Positions 44,462-55,589 of a stretch of DNA of 64,000 nucleotides are shown piece after piece (within the stretch, counting starts at the first letter, position 1; each line of letters starts with the position of its first letter). The stretch lies in the NCBI GenBank assembly GCA_033439685.1, contig JAUEDM010000004.1, positions 868,001-932,000 of the forward strand, written 5' to 3'. The notes beneath the pieces were generated by a model. It was not told the origin of the DNA. It did no database searches and saw nothing but the letters and a program-made list of their open reading frames with translations. The position numbers and the translations under genes are program-made. This DNA comes from Apodospora peruviana (Eukaryota; Ascomycota; Sordariomycetes; Sordariales; Lasiosphaeriaceae).

Positions 44462-46540
44462 GAGTACCAAATTATTGGGGTTGTATTACGGAGGATGATG
44501 ATGATGATGAGTCGTTGTTCTTTGGGACCATGAATGTGGCTCTGTAACCTGCATATCGGCCTGGCTTTGGAAGATTTGGGCATTTTGCCCCTTTGTTGTT
44601 TGCTCTTATTTTCTTTGTATTCCAGCCTCATGTGGTTTCGGGCTTTCAACTTGCCTGTTAGTCCGGGTTCGCTGTTTGCGCAGAGGTTAACCCCTTCGTG
44701 TATATACTTGCATGTCCTACATGTATGCTTTCGGTACCGACTTTAGGATGCCGAGAACCATATTTGTCTCCAATTGAGATGACACTCGTTTTCAAAGTCT
44801 TCTGTCTTTCTGTTTTCCAAAAGAATCAATCTGGTGTCATCAGTTGTGCAGGGTAGAACGGTGAAATGATGTCCTTGACTGTAATGATGAACCGAGAGTG
44901 CTGTTGAGAATTCATAGTGGTTGTTACCTACCTACCTAGCCACACACCAACAGCTTGGCGTGCTTTAGATCAACAACTCTGTATCCGCGATTGGGGAGTA
45001 GGGTAGCTCAGAGAAGGAGATCCTTGCAGTTACACAACCCTATTCTAACCCTTTCTGCCAACACCGTGCATTGCATTCGTTCCGTTGGGACCGTCGAGAC
45101 ATGGAGCCAACCGGGTGTGCATGCCACACACCAAACATGTCCAACAAGGCTCCGGATTGGGCTTCTGGTGTTGGTGAGAGATATGTGCCAGCCAACAAAG
45201 TGGAATCACATCGCCCCGAACGAGAGAGGTGGGAAACCACCCCAAATTCAAGTGGAGGCCGCCGTGAACGGAGACCATATCGGATTTACATGAGTTCAGC
45301 GAGGTCGGGGTCCTGTTTGTCTGTGCCTTTTCTCTCTCTTTTTTTTTTTTTTTTTTTTTTTTGCAAAGCCAGCTGAGAAAGTGGCCGTTGAGGTCCTCGG
45401 CCGGAGGGTCTCCCAGCTCCCAAATCCCATAATCAGTGGAGACATTTTAATTTTTATAGACGATCGATCATGGTGACCCCCCTCCAGGATCTGAAGATGC
45501 CGGGGGCCGTCCGCCAAGTTTCCTGTTTAGGAAATGCTCTGTCGACGAGATGGGGACCGGGCAGCTTAGCCGTGGTAATGCAGCTGAACTGAGTACGGAC
45601 CAAGACAGGGATCTGCCACCGCCATCCACATTTTCGGCAACGGACCGCACAGTTCACCTTCCTGTTGTGGCTTTCTGGATAGATCCGGACGAGGCTGTTT
45701 ATGTTTGGCTTTGATGATCTGCCGCTAACGGATAAGGCGTCTCTACATGAGATTATGGCTTGGGTTGTGGACGGACCATGGCCAGCCACACTACAGACAC
45801 CCATTAGCTCGGTGTGCGTCAGTGACATTAAAAGAGAAAGAGGGATAAAGAACAAGAAAAGTAAAATGAAGCAGTTTCGTCCTCCTTTCCCCCGGGTTAA
45901 GAACCAAGGGTAACTGTCGGTACCGGCATACCACACCACAGCTGGGGTGATCGACAGAGCCATCAAGCTCGGGGAGATCGACAACGGCACTAACCCCGTA
46001 AGAAACTAATCGGTGGGCCCTTGGGTTGCTGTCCCAATATCACGGCATTTGGATCTGGATGATACGCACCACACCTCAGCTGCTGTTGGGGAATGGGGTA
46101 TCCCGAGCACGACCACACATAGTGGCATAGGGTGTCTTACCCGCCATGTGTGGTGCAGCTTTGCTCGTCGGCCCTGGTAACTGAATGGTTGTCTTTCCTG
46201 TCTCTCTTCCCGTCGCTGCAGCTTCCACGGCCGCCCGGTAGTATTGGACAGCCCCAGGTTCCCACACATGCACATCAACAAGTCCGGCATTCGGCCCCAT
46301 GGAAGTGGAGAAGATCCAAACCTTTTCATGGTCGAGGCGTTCGGGATTCTTGAACCACATTGTCTGACATGCCAGCTGGAGGGTTGGAAACCAACCTGAC
46401 GAGTAACTTGACACGCAGGTTTAATTATCGACCCTGTGGACCTTTGCACAACCCAACATCTATCATCCTGCCCTATCTCTCACCATCAACCTGTCACACC
46501 TCTCCCATACACAGTTAAACACGCGGACAACACCAACAGC
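44462..46540. other. Intergenic, 2.1 kb, with a possible coding relic
   Basis: A 24-nt T run lies at 45339-45362 and repeated CTAC(C) units at about 44926-44939. At 45920-45997 the plus strand reads VPAYHTTAGVIDRAIKLGEI and continues to a GTAAGA donor, but an upstream stop and the lack of a partner exon leave it unsupported. Other open frames here (for example 178 codons, minus, 45454-45990) have no domain. Confidence 0.4.
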
Positions 46541-49163
46541 ATGGGAAGCGGAAGCATAGTATCACTCCAACCACGACAGCAGCCCGGTTGCGCGTGCGAG
46601 CAATGCCGGAAGCGGAAGTTGCGATGTGAGAATGCTCTTTTCTCTAATTTTCCTTCCTCAGTTCCACATAAGGCTACCACTGCCAGTCCTACCCGAGTGA
46701 GTGGACTAAAATAGGATCGTTGAGGTCACACGTCTCAAACTATGACTATGAGATTCCTCCTCCCATACCTCGGGTCTGCCCTATATCCCGATTTTTCTTA
46801 TGCTGACGACAGGTGAACGCATAATTACCAGGCGACAGACAACGGCCGCAATGCGGAACGTGCGCCGAAGCGGGTATCGTTTGCGAGGTGAACAGCAACC
46901 GCCAGGCGCGCGGACCCAAGAAGGGAGACCTCAAAGCGCTCCGGACCCGGATTGGTGAGTTTCTTTCGTGTCTCTCTTCACGTCTCATAGCCCTAAACTC
47001 CCGTCAGTCACCGCTCTTTGGCTGGGCTTGCTTCTAACACGATGATGGCTTCCTCATGATCATAGTTGCCCTCGAACGACGCCTCAGTCTCGATCAGACG
47101 ACGGAATTTCTAGTCGGAGGTGGTGGGAACTTTGACTCTTCTGTTTGTTACGGTGAAACAACGGCGATTATTAGACCTGGTACTGCTGCTGCTGCTGCTT
47201 CCGAATCTGCCTCCTCCACTGCCGCCTTTGGGCATCAGCGGGCGATTTCTCAGCTACCGGCTCCCTACGATAATAACGGATCGGCCGACTGGGAGAACGA
47301 GATTCATGTCCAACTTGATTCCAGCCCGATAACGCCAAAGCCGGCTCCTACGTTGCCGCCGTTCAAATTTCCTCCCTCGCCGGTGTCTTCGCCACCGAAG
47401 CATGCTGCAGCAGCCAGTAGTGTCTTGATACACGATCTCATGCGAGCTGACCTGTACGTACCTGATCATGTACCGTACTAACCTAACCATCCTATGATTA
47501 ATACTAACTAAGGTAACTGCCAGAGACCAACTATACTTTGATCGCGTGCACCCAAACGTGCCCATCTTCAACCAGTCGCGTTACTTTGCCCGGTCTCGCC
47601 AGCTTGCGCAGCCTGAGACCGGCAACAACAGCAATGACAACAACCCTCCAATTCACCAACAATGTCTCCAGTACGCCATGTGGACGCTCGCCATGGCGCT
47701 GTCATCGCAGTTCGAGAGCTTCCGCGACGGTCTTTATACCGAAACCAAACAGATGCTCGAGGCCCTCGAGGATAGTAACGACAACGACAATGTGGGCGAC
47801 CTCGACGTGCGCATTGAGCAGGTGCAAGCTTGGTTGCTGGTTGCCTTTTACGAGTTTACGCGGACCAACTACCGGCGCGGATGGATCAGTGCTGGCCGAG
47901 CGTTCAGGTTTGTCCAGCTGGCTGGGCTGCACGCGCTCGACAGTCCTGATAGTAACAACATGTTTTCTCGTCATCAAGCTGGTGAAGATGATGATGCCGT
48001 TGGAGTGCTTATCGAGGAGAGAAGGAGGACATTCTGGGTAGCGTACTGCCTTGATCGTTTTATTAGTGTCCACAAGGGAGGACAGTGGCCGATGACACTT
48101 ACGGAGGAGGCGGTATGTATTCAGTTCTCTTCGTCCTACACCTGAACAAATCCGCTGACACTTTGATGGCGCAGATCTGCACACGCCTTCCCTCGCCCGA
48201 GCGAGCATTCCAAAGCGGCCACCCGATCTCAGGATCCTTTTTACCCGAAGCAATCGCATCAAGCGACCGCACTCTGCCCTCTCCGCTCGCCGAGTGCGCG
48301 ATCCTCGCTACCATCTGCGGGCGCGGGCTCTCGCACTGTCAGACGTCCAGGGTCGAGCGGGCATCATCATACGGCAGCCCGTCGATGGACTTTTGGCTCC
48401 GACACGAGTGGCTGGAGGGCATGCTGGCCAGGAGGCTGGATACGTTGGCGACGAGCTACCCGGCTGCCGCGGACCCGATGCTGCTGTTCACGTTCATGAT
48501 GGCCCAGGCAACCGTGGTCAATCTCAGCAATATCCTCCTCGAGACGACAATGAATCATACCATGATGATGACGATGATGTCCACGGAGAGTCAGCAACAG
48601 TCATCAGTGAGTTACGGTCTGGTTGTCGAGGAGTCCCGGACAAGAGCGATGCAAGCTGCTAGGGATATTGCGCGTCTTGTCAAGGCGCATGAGCAGATTG
48701 GGTATTTCAAGGTGAGAAACGATTCATATGTACCTAACAAACAGAGACAAAGAGAAAGTGTTGCTGACATAAATAAAAGGCACACATATTCCTCCCGTTG
48801 GCGGTCTTCATCGGTGCGTCGTATCTCCAACATGTCGGGAATGAGACTACTAGTAGTACTACTACAAGCGGTGGTAGTATTATGGACGAGATTGAAGTGG
48901 GCGGTAGCAGCAGCAGCAGCACCGGCAGCACACACGTGTTTCATGGCGACATGATGAACGGCAGAAGGGGGTCCGCGGGCCAGAGTGGCGTGGTGATAGG
49001 AATGGGAACAATGATCGGGAATAATGATAAAAAAGAGCAGCAGCAAGCGCTGCGGTCGTGTGTGGATGCGCTGCGGAAAATGCAGAGCTTCAATAATTTG
49101 GCGAGGGACCATTTGTCTGTGTTGGAATCGTCTCAGTCTGCAGAGGAGTTTATGATTCATTAG
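46541..49163 (+). CDS. Zn2Cys6 transcription factor with fungal-specific regulatory domain, six exons
   Basis: Exons are 46541-46625, 46832-46954, 47066-47453, 47524-48112, 48175-48711 and 48780-49163, totalling 2106 nt and 701 residues. The zinc cluster C19-x2-C22-x6-C29-x6-C36-x2-C39-x6-C46 is split by intron 1 right at C29. ARGPKKGDLKALRTRI and a short LERRL dimerisation segment follow. A Ser/Pro/Ala-rich linker comes next. The regulatory domain has DQLYFDRVHPNVPIFNQSRY, LDVRIEQVQAWLLVAFYEF, EERRRTFWVAYCLDRFIS and LTEEAICTRLPSPERAF, a combination I associate with factors of the XlnR/AraR-like broad class, though the target is not determinable. The C-terminal region carries Ser and Gly repeats. 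Intron phases all match. It is ~2 kb downstream of the chitinase, with no evidence of a link. Confidence 0.92.
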
Positions 49164-50231
49164 AGATACCATGTACTTACCTCATTAAAGAGATTCCGAT
49201 AAGCAGTATTGAACTGCTGCTCAGTAATGACCTTACCTACATGTACTTGGCCTTTTCATCTCAGTTTTTTATCTGAATTATCCGTAGTTTCCCGTGCCTG
49301 CAGGAACACGGACACGCCCGAAGGACCCTGTATCTGATTCCAGTGTTCCTGACGTCAAGATCAGGCGAGCAAAAAAAGGTCTGGACTCTTCTCTCTGGAC
49401 TCTTCTCTCTGGACGGGAACTCGGAAGAGATCAGACGCGGCAGAGAGAAAGAGAGAAGTAAAAAGAAAAGCTTGGCTCACTTATAAAAATGGGATTTGGA
49501 GTCAGTCACTCAACTCAGCCCTGCAGGGGGTATGTTGCTGCCGGGAAAATCGGGAGCACGTTTCAACTCCAAAAAAAAGGTGGGAGGCCCGTGGGCGACA
49601 GCACTATACACACAACAAAATGATTGCAGTTTTGAATTATTCGAGACCCATCGTGTTCCATTGCATAAATCTTCAACCCCTGACCCTGACCCTGGCAGGG
49701 CTGTGTATGTAGATCGATCTGGGGAGACATGGGAGGGTTTTTGTCATGATTGCAGTGGAGCGCATGGAGGATGGATGTGCTGGTAAATGGTAATGTGAGT
49801 GGTGAGTGAGGTCTCTTTGGACTCAGGAGGTCGGTACACTGTACTGTACTTACACACAAAGGTCCAGGGGAAATTAAGGTCGATGTACATGTGCAAAGGT
49901 ACAGTACCATGAATTTATTCCCACGTATTATGATGGCTACCTAGGCATGGCTGCAGTGTTGACACACGCAGTGAGAGCAGGAAAGCTGTGGATGTTGGAT
50001 GGTATATGTACGGTGGTTTTTCCCAAGGCAGTGATCCTGCGGATGCTTCTCTTTCTTTCTCTGTTCTGTTCTGTTCTGTTCGCCATCTTCCTGTAATATA
50101 ATTACTTGCCATTAAGAAACCTCCCGGCTCCGGAAGCCAATATTATATTCATCCACACTTATTCCCGTATCAAGTCATCCAGATATCAGCATCAAGTTAC
50201 CGCCAAGAAAACACATAATCACCCCCGAAAC
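49164..50231. other. Intergenic, no supported gene
   Basis: Contains a 14-bp tandem repeat at 49381-49414, a TATAAA at about 49482 and a CTGTT(C) run near 50062. A 96-codon frame at 49496-49786 lies just after the TATA-like sequence but lacks an ATG start and any domain. Confidence 0.55.
49381..49414. repeat. 14-bp tandem repeat, 2.4 copies
   Basis: CTGGACTCTTCTCT occurs twice exactly, followed by CTGGAC. Confidence 0.9.
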
Positions 50232-51113
50232 ATGTGCGACAACCTCCGAGGCGCAAACGCGCCGTTTTGTTCGCCGCGAGAAAATACACAAGTCCAGGTC
50301 GGAAGGGCCGTCGATGGTTAGTCTTTACCCCCTTTCTGCCACCCACACTGTCATCATCAGAGACAAAAACTAACATGAAAAAAAGTAACATGGGATCCCA
50401 AATTCTTCAACCGTTCCGCCACGCCAGAGATTTTTATCCTCGCAGAGTTCGGTCCGACCGGCTCCGAAGACGATGACACCGTCGTCGGCGGCCTCGCCGG
50501 TTTCACCTCCGATCCGGTCGACGCCCGCTCGGGCAAGTTCACGTGGACCATCCTCGACCAGTACCTTGACCCCCAAACCCGCGACGGCCGCGGCGCCGTC
50601 CGCGCCCGCAACGCCCGCATCTTCATCAGCGAGCCGATGGAGGACATCGACGACACGGTCAGCCCCAACCCGGAGATCATCCAGCAGCGCATCCCCGGGC
50701 CGAGGGTGCAGATCGTCGCGAGGGATAACGGTCTGCTGGAAGTGGGCGCCGGCGGGCCGAATCCGCTGAGCATTGCGCTGCCTGTGGGACTTGGGGTGTT
50801 CGTGTTGTTGATTATCGCCGTGTTCTTTGTCGTCAGGAGGTGGAAGCGTGGTCGTCGTGACCGTATGGTGCCGGCCCGTGTGGTTGGTGGTGGTGGTGTG
50901 AGCGGCGGAGGAGGAGCAGGGGGGTTCTTCTCGCGCAAGGGTTACGGTATTGGAAAGAGCTGGGGTCAGCGGACGAGAGGCGGAGACGATGTCGAAATCA
51001 TTCACTCTACTCACATGAATGCTACCCAAGGGGGTGTGAGGATGAACATGATGGCGGATGGCGGGAATGTGTTCAGGGATGAGGTGAGGAGGCAGGATCG
51101 GGCCAGGTTCTGA
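50232..51113 (+). CDS. Single-pass fungal membrane protein, two exons
   Basis: Exons 50232-50316 and 50386-51113 give 270 residues (phase 1 intron, G|GTTAGT to AAAAG). The N-terminal ectodomain begins MCDNLRGANAPFCSPRENTQ. It carries VTWDPKFF after the intron and a beta-rich region ending TWTILDQYLDPQTRD. The APFCSPR and TWDP features are shared by a family of uncharacterised fungal proteins predicted to face the lumen or outside. One helix (LSIALPVGLGVFVLLIIAVF) ends in the stop-transfer RRWKRGRRDR. The cytosolic tail is Gly-rich and ends in HMNATQGGVRMNMMADGG and a basic/acidic tail. No cleavable signal peptide is visible; the helix itself may direct insertion. Function is unknown. GTTAGT is a less common donor, but the frame supports it. 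Confidence 0.85.
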
Positions 51114-52034
51114 GGTCATCGAGATGGTATGCGAGGATATGGTTTGTAATGATGGAACGGCCGAACAACAAACGGATTGGGAAAAACGTAAGTGGCCAGG
51201 GAACTTGGGATGGCGTCGGGTCTTATGAGGTCTCCTTTTGCTTGATTAAAGATTTCCCTGTATTATTAGTATGGACTCTTGCTCTTGCTGGTGAGATCAG
51301 GATAGTTGCAATTTTAGTCACCCTATTTTCATCATGGACCAATCAAAGCTCAAATGTTATACAGATATTCCCAGTCCCATTTTTATTTCCTTCGTCCTTG
51401 TATAAGTCTAGAGTGGAGATTTTTCTATAAATATTGCACACCGTTGTACAACACAACAACCTCAAATCATCGGTTGATATGGGACCCTCGTCTTTGCCAT
51501 GCGTCGTTCATACGTCCGCCCAACCACCCAACCTTCTTTCCCTCCGGTCCTCGCAGCCATCACAGGCAAATCAAAAAACCATCCCAGGAAAATCCGACCT
51601 GGACCCTGCCCAAACCGAGCCTCACGTACGTAATCCGATGTACGGGGCCCCCGGTTTCTTGATCCATCCCATAAACGCCACTCGCTGAAACTTGTGAGAA
51701 CCAAAACCATCCCATATCCAGCCAACCGCAATTTTTAACAAAAGGAAAAGGTGGATGATAATTGACGGCGCAACACAGTAGCCGATTCGCAAAAATGAGC
51801 CCCTCTTTTTCCCATTATCTCAATCCCTTCACACCCATGACCAGTGATATGACCATTCCGGACGATCTATCCCGTCCGACCAACCCTTCCCTTAAATTAA
51901 AGACTCAACCAACGAACCAGCCATATGTTGCACACAGGGTATCATGCCAGATATAAAAGGAAAAGATTAGGAAAAGATGATAGAGACGCAAAAAAAGAAA
52001 AACCGAAGCCAAGTATCATCGGGAATAGGGTTGC
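51114..52034. other. Convergent intergenic region
   Basis: No gene seen. It should contain the 3' UTRs of the membrane protein gene (left) and the PPR gene (right). Confidence 0.6.
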
Positions 52035-55000
52035 TTAAGCAGTGGATGCCTTGGCTTCCTCGGCATGGCCACCACCAAGCAACTCCAGGACCTTGTTGAC
52101 AACAGCAGTCGGATAACCCCGGCTAAGCATCTCGCTGACAACCTGCTTGGCCAGATCGCGTTTCTCGGCGGCAAGGAAGGCGCGTGTCATAGCCTCGTAG
52201 GTGCTCGGTTCCCTCTTTTCACGCCCGAGAGCGTCGTAGATCTCCTTTGCCTTGAAGATGTCCTTCTGGCCCCAACCATGGATCAGCGTGTTGGCGATAT
52301 AAGGGGTCAGGTTGATACCCTTCTTCTTCATCTGCGCCAAGATCGGTTCCGTGTCCGCAACGAGGTGGTTGGCGACTAGGGCTTCAAACAAAGCTTGGAA
52401 CAGACAGGGGTGGGGGGCAACGGTCGCGTCTTTCATCACAGTATCAAAGACCTTACGAGCACCGTCCATGTCGTGAAGAACGCAGCCACGGGCGTGAATG
52501 AGAGAAGCATAGTGGACAGGCTCAGGGTGCTGACCAGAAGCTCGAATCATGTCAAGAACAGACTCGGCAGCGGCCATATCGACAGGCGCCAGAGTAGCAT
52601 GCGTGTCTACGAGCAGCTTGAAAGTATGGGAAGTGGGCGGAATCCCCTTCACTCTCATCCGCTCGTAGTACTCCAATACCTTGACCTTATCCCTCTTGGT
52701 AGAGAGGAAATACTGCATCATGCTGTTGTAGGGAGCCGGACGAGCCTTGTAGTTCGGCATAGCCTCCATCTCGTCGAATAGCTCCTCTGCAAACTTGTCA
52801 TCGCTAACTCGGCAAAGCGCATTGATGATGGTGCCATATGTGACTGAAGTGGGCTTGATCCCAAGACCACGCATCTCGGCGAAGTAGAACAGGCAGTCAT
52901 CAATGCGGCGGGCCTTGCCGAGTTTGCCAATGAGAGCATTGTACAGGAACGAGCTAGGCGTAACGCCTTCAGCCTTGGCGCGATGGAAGATCTTGACTGC
53001 CTCGGTAGCTTCATCAAACGTCTTGGCAGATTCGTTCAGGGTCGTGATGTAGAGTCCGAACGTGTTGGAAGAAGGGGCAGCGCCAATGGCGGTAAGCTCC
53101 TGGTGGAACTGTTCCGCCAGAGGCCTGTCGCGAAGGGTGAGGCACGCGCCGACCATTGCATCGAGAATCGAAATCCAGCCATAACGAACAACTGCATATT
53201 GAGGCAGAAGTGGAACATCAGTCCGGGCAGTCGCGAGGATATCCTGGCAAACATCCATCTTACCATCACGAGCGGCAGCGGATATCAGCTTAGCGTAGGT
53301 GATGTAGCGGGGATGGCGGCCTGCCCGACGCATGTTCCGGAAGCGAGTGAGAGCATCATTCAGCTTCGGGGCTTTTCGGCCGTGCGCACCCTCCAGCTCG
53401 TCAGAGATCAGTGAAGATCCCTTGAAGTCGGTGTTGTGAGTGTATGGGTCGAAAGAATCCCGGCCGGTGGGGACCGCGTGGACCGAGGGCGCCGTAGGAG
53501 CTGGAGGATATACCGGAGACGCGACGGACTGAAGGGCAAATGATGCTTGGGACATCGTTTCTCGGGGATCGGTAACACCCCGAGTGGTCATGTACGTAGA
53601 AATGAAGTCGACCGCTTCTTCGATCTCATCCGCCAACTGTGCATTGCTCCCCGACGCGCCATCGCGAATTCGCTGAAACATCCACTCAGCTCCAGTCAAC
53701 CCTTCGAGCACCTGGCCAGAGGCAATCATGGCGATGGCATACATGACCGTGGGCTCAATGAAGGACGATGTTTTTGGGACTTCGGGGTTGCTAAGGACTT
53801 CCCAGTACTTGGTCGCCGTTGCAACATCTGCCTCGCGCACGGACATGGCGAGGAGAGCCATCGCAGGGGATGCAACATCAGCAGAAGACGTGACATTGGC
53901 GAACGCAGCCACGGCAGTACGCTTGTCACCATGGTCGGCAGCAACGGTTGCGATCTCACTCATGGCCGAAGCCCGAGTCTCGTCCTTGATGGCCTGCGCC
54001 CATTGAAGAGCTTCCTGGTAGATCCCTCGGTGAACAAACCCTTTGACGAACCCGCTGGAAACGAGAACGCTTTGGATATCGGAACCTCGGACACCGTACT
54101 CTTGAACGATCTTCTTGTAGAACCTCATAGCGCCCTCGAGCTTATCTGAGATGACGTACGCGTTGATCACAGCAGCATAAACGTGAGCATCGAGTCGGTC
54201 CTGGAGGGTGAATTCGCCATTGTCGTTGGCAATGGCGAGATTACGATACTCGTTGTAGCACTCCACGGCGCTAATGAGGTCACCTGAGTTTGCGAATGCC
54301 GTGATCATGGCTGGAAAGGTAGCCGCGAATGGTGTGACATGCTTCGACTCCATGTGCTCAAACAACTGGAGCATATCAGAGACCCGAGCTGACATGGCGC
54401 AGGCAGAGATCAGCTGGTGGTAGGTTTCGGATGAATAGGCGGCCTTGTTTGCAAAAGTAGACGACTCGAAGAGTTTCATGGCCATGTCCAACCGGTCATC
54501 TTCACACAGAATGGCATGCTCAAGCTCATGGGATGCGAACATGAACTTGCCAGGCTCGTCCATTCCGCCGAAACGGACCCTCTTTTCCTCGAAAACCTTC
54601 TTCTGTGCAGACACCTCGAGCGAACGAGAGGCCAGAAGGCCAACGAGGATGTTGTACGTGTCGCTGTCTGGAGAAACCTTTCGGCGCAGCATGTCGGCAT
54701 AGACATCGAGAGCCTTGGACGACACCTCAAACTTCTCGGACGGAAGGTGAATGGCAGCCATGAGTAAGGCATTGTAAGCAGTAGCAGTCGGCCTGAGACC
54801 ACCAGCCAACATGGCCTCGAACACAGCTGGGATCTCGGCATAGCGACCATTCTCCGAGAGCTTTGTGAGATGGTCCGCATATGCTAGCGATTGGGGATCA
54901 ACTGGAGGTGTAGCTGTGCGCGCAATACTGGCTGGTGTCCGAGCTCGAGACAACGGGGTGATGGACCGCGACCGAATCTCTTCGACAAGCTGGTCCGCAA

Positions 55001-55589
55001 GCGCAGGAGAGACCGCCCTGAGGCTTTCCACCTCCTCCTCGAGAGCATCTAGCTGTTTGCGAACTTCGATCTCCCTCTCAATGGCGGCGTCGATGTGGGC
55101 CAGAGCCGCCTCGGACTCCGGCGGAACACTGGGACTACCATCGACCTGCGCCGACTCGCCACCCTCTGTAGCGAGGGACTTCGCCTCGTTGCCGAGGAGA
55201 ATGGAGGCCGGCGTTGGCTTCCATTCGATGCGCTTCTGGAACTGGAACTGGACCCATTCTTTATCCTCGCTCTCCTCCCCAGTCGCTTGCACGGTCTGTA
55301 ATTGCTCGAAGTAGGCATCTAAGCCTCCTCCGACACTGATTGCCTTCTCATGGCGACGCTCGACCGAGCCAGCGGTCTGCGAGCTCGTATGAAAGGCACT
55401 CTGAAGGCCGAGATTGGAGAGCCGACCAAGCCGCGTCCGGTTGCGACGCGCAAAGGACGGGCGGTTTTGGGTGTTTAGAACATGGGGATGGGTGGCAGCT
55501 ACGACCGGGTAGGCGTAGCCGTGGGTGACAGATTTTGAGAATCCCTGGCGGATGAAGCTCTGGAAGAGGGAGGAGTAGACGGATGGCAT
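52035..55589 (-). CDS. Large mitochondrial pentatricopeptide-repeat (PPR) protein
   Basis: An uninterrupted frame of 1184 residues. The N-terminus is rich in Arg, Ser and Thr, with few acids through ~residue 75, consistent with a mitochondrial presequence. An acidic helical segment (around AHIDAAIEREIEVRKQLDAL) precedes two blocks of ~35-residue helical repeats. PPR-like cores are clear at TATAYNALLMAAIHL, PDSDTYNILVGLLASR, PSSFLYNALIGKLGKARRID, PTSVTYGTIINALCRVSDDK and PTSHTFKLLVDTHATL. PPR proteins bind organelle RNA. Fungal ones of this size include the Neurospora CYA-5/yeast Pet309-type activators of mitochondrial cox1 expression and complex I assembly factors. I cannot decide between these by eye. 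It is intronless, unlike most neighbours. Confidence 0.88.
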   Translation of the reverse strand: MPSVYSSLFQSFIRQGFSKSVTHGYAYPVVAATHPHVLNTQNRPSFARRNRTRLGRLSNLGLQSAFHTSSQTAGSVERRHEKAISVGGGLDAYFEQLQTVQATGEESEDKEWVQFQFQKRIEWKPTPASILLGNEAKSLATEGGESAQVDGSPSVPPESEAALAHIDAAIEREIEVRKQLDALEEEVESLRAVSPALADQLVEEIRSRSITPLSRARTPASIARTATPPVDPQSLAYADHLTKLSENGRYAEIPAVFEAMLAGGLRPTATAYNALLMAAIHLPSEKFEVSSKALDVYADMLRRKVSPDSDTYNILVGLLASRSLEVSAQKKVFEEKRVRFGGMDEPGKFMFASHELEHAILCEDDRLDMAMKLFESSTFANKAAYSSETYHQLISACAMSARVSDMLQLFEHMESKHVTPFAATFPAMITAFANSGDLISAVECYNEYRNLAIANDNGEFTLQDRLDAHVYAAVINAYVISDKLEGAMRFYKKIVQEYGVRGSDIQSVLVSSGFVKGFVHRGIYQEALQWAQAIKDETRASAMSEIATVAADHGDKRTAVAAFANVTSSADVASPAMALLAMSVREADVATATKYWEVLSNPEVPKTSSFIEPTVMYAIAMIASGQVLEGLTGAEWMFQRIRDGASGSNAQLADEIEEAVDFISTYMTTRGVTDPRETMSQASFALQSVASPVYPPAPTAPSVHAVPTGRDSFDPYTHNTDFKGSSLISDELEGAHGRKAPKLNDALTRFRNMRRAGRHPRYITYAKLISAAARDGKMDVCQDILATARTDVPLLPQYAVVRYGWISILDAMVGACLTLRDRPLAEQFHQELTAIGAAPSSNTFGLYITTLNESAKTFDEATEAVKIFHRAKAEGVTPSSFLYNALIGKLGKARRIDDCLFYFAEMRGLGIKPTSVTYGTIINALCRVSDDKFAEELFDEMEAMPNYKARPAPYNSMMQYFLSTKRDKVKVLEYYERMRVKGIPPTSHTFKLLVDTHATLAPVDMAAAESVLDMIRASGQHPEPVHYASLIHARGCVLHDMDGARKVFDTVMKDATVAPHPCLFQALFEALVANHLVADTEPILAQMKKKGINLTPYIANTLIHGWGQKDIFKAKEIYDALGREKREPSTYEAMTRAFLAAEKRDLAKQVVSEMLSRGYPTAVVNKVLELLGGGHAEEAKASTA

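Noticed and set aside
45339..45362. 24-nt T run as evidence of a retroposed poly-A tail
   Set aside because: No retroelement or processed-gene sequence and no target-site duplication were seen beside it; homopolymers are common in this window.
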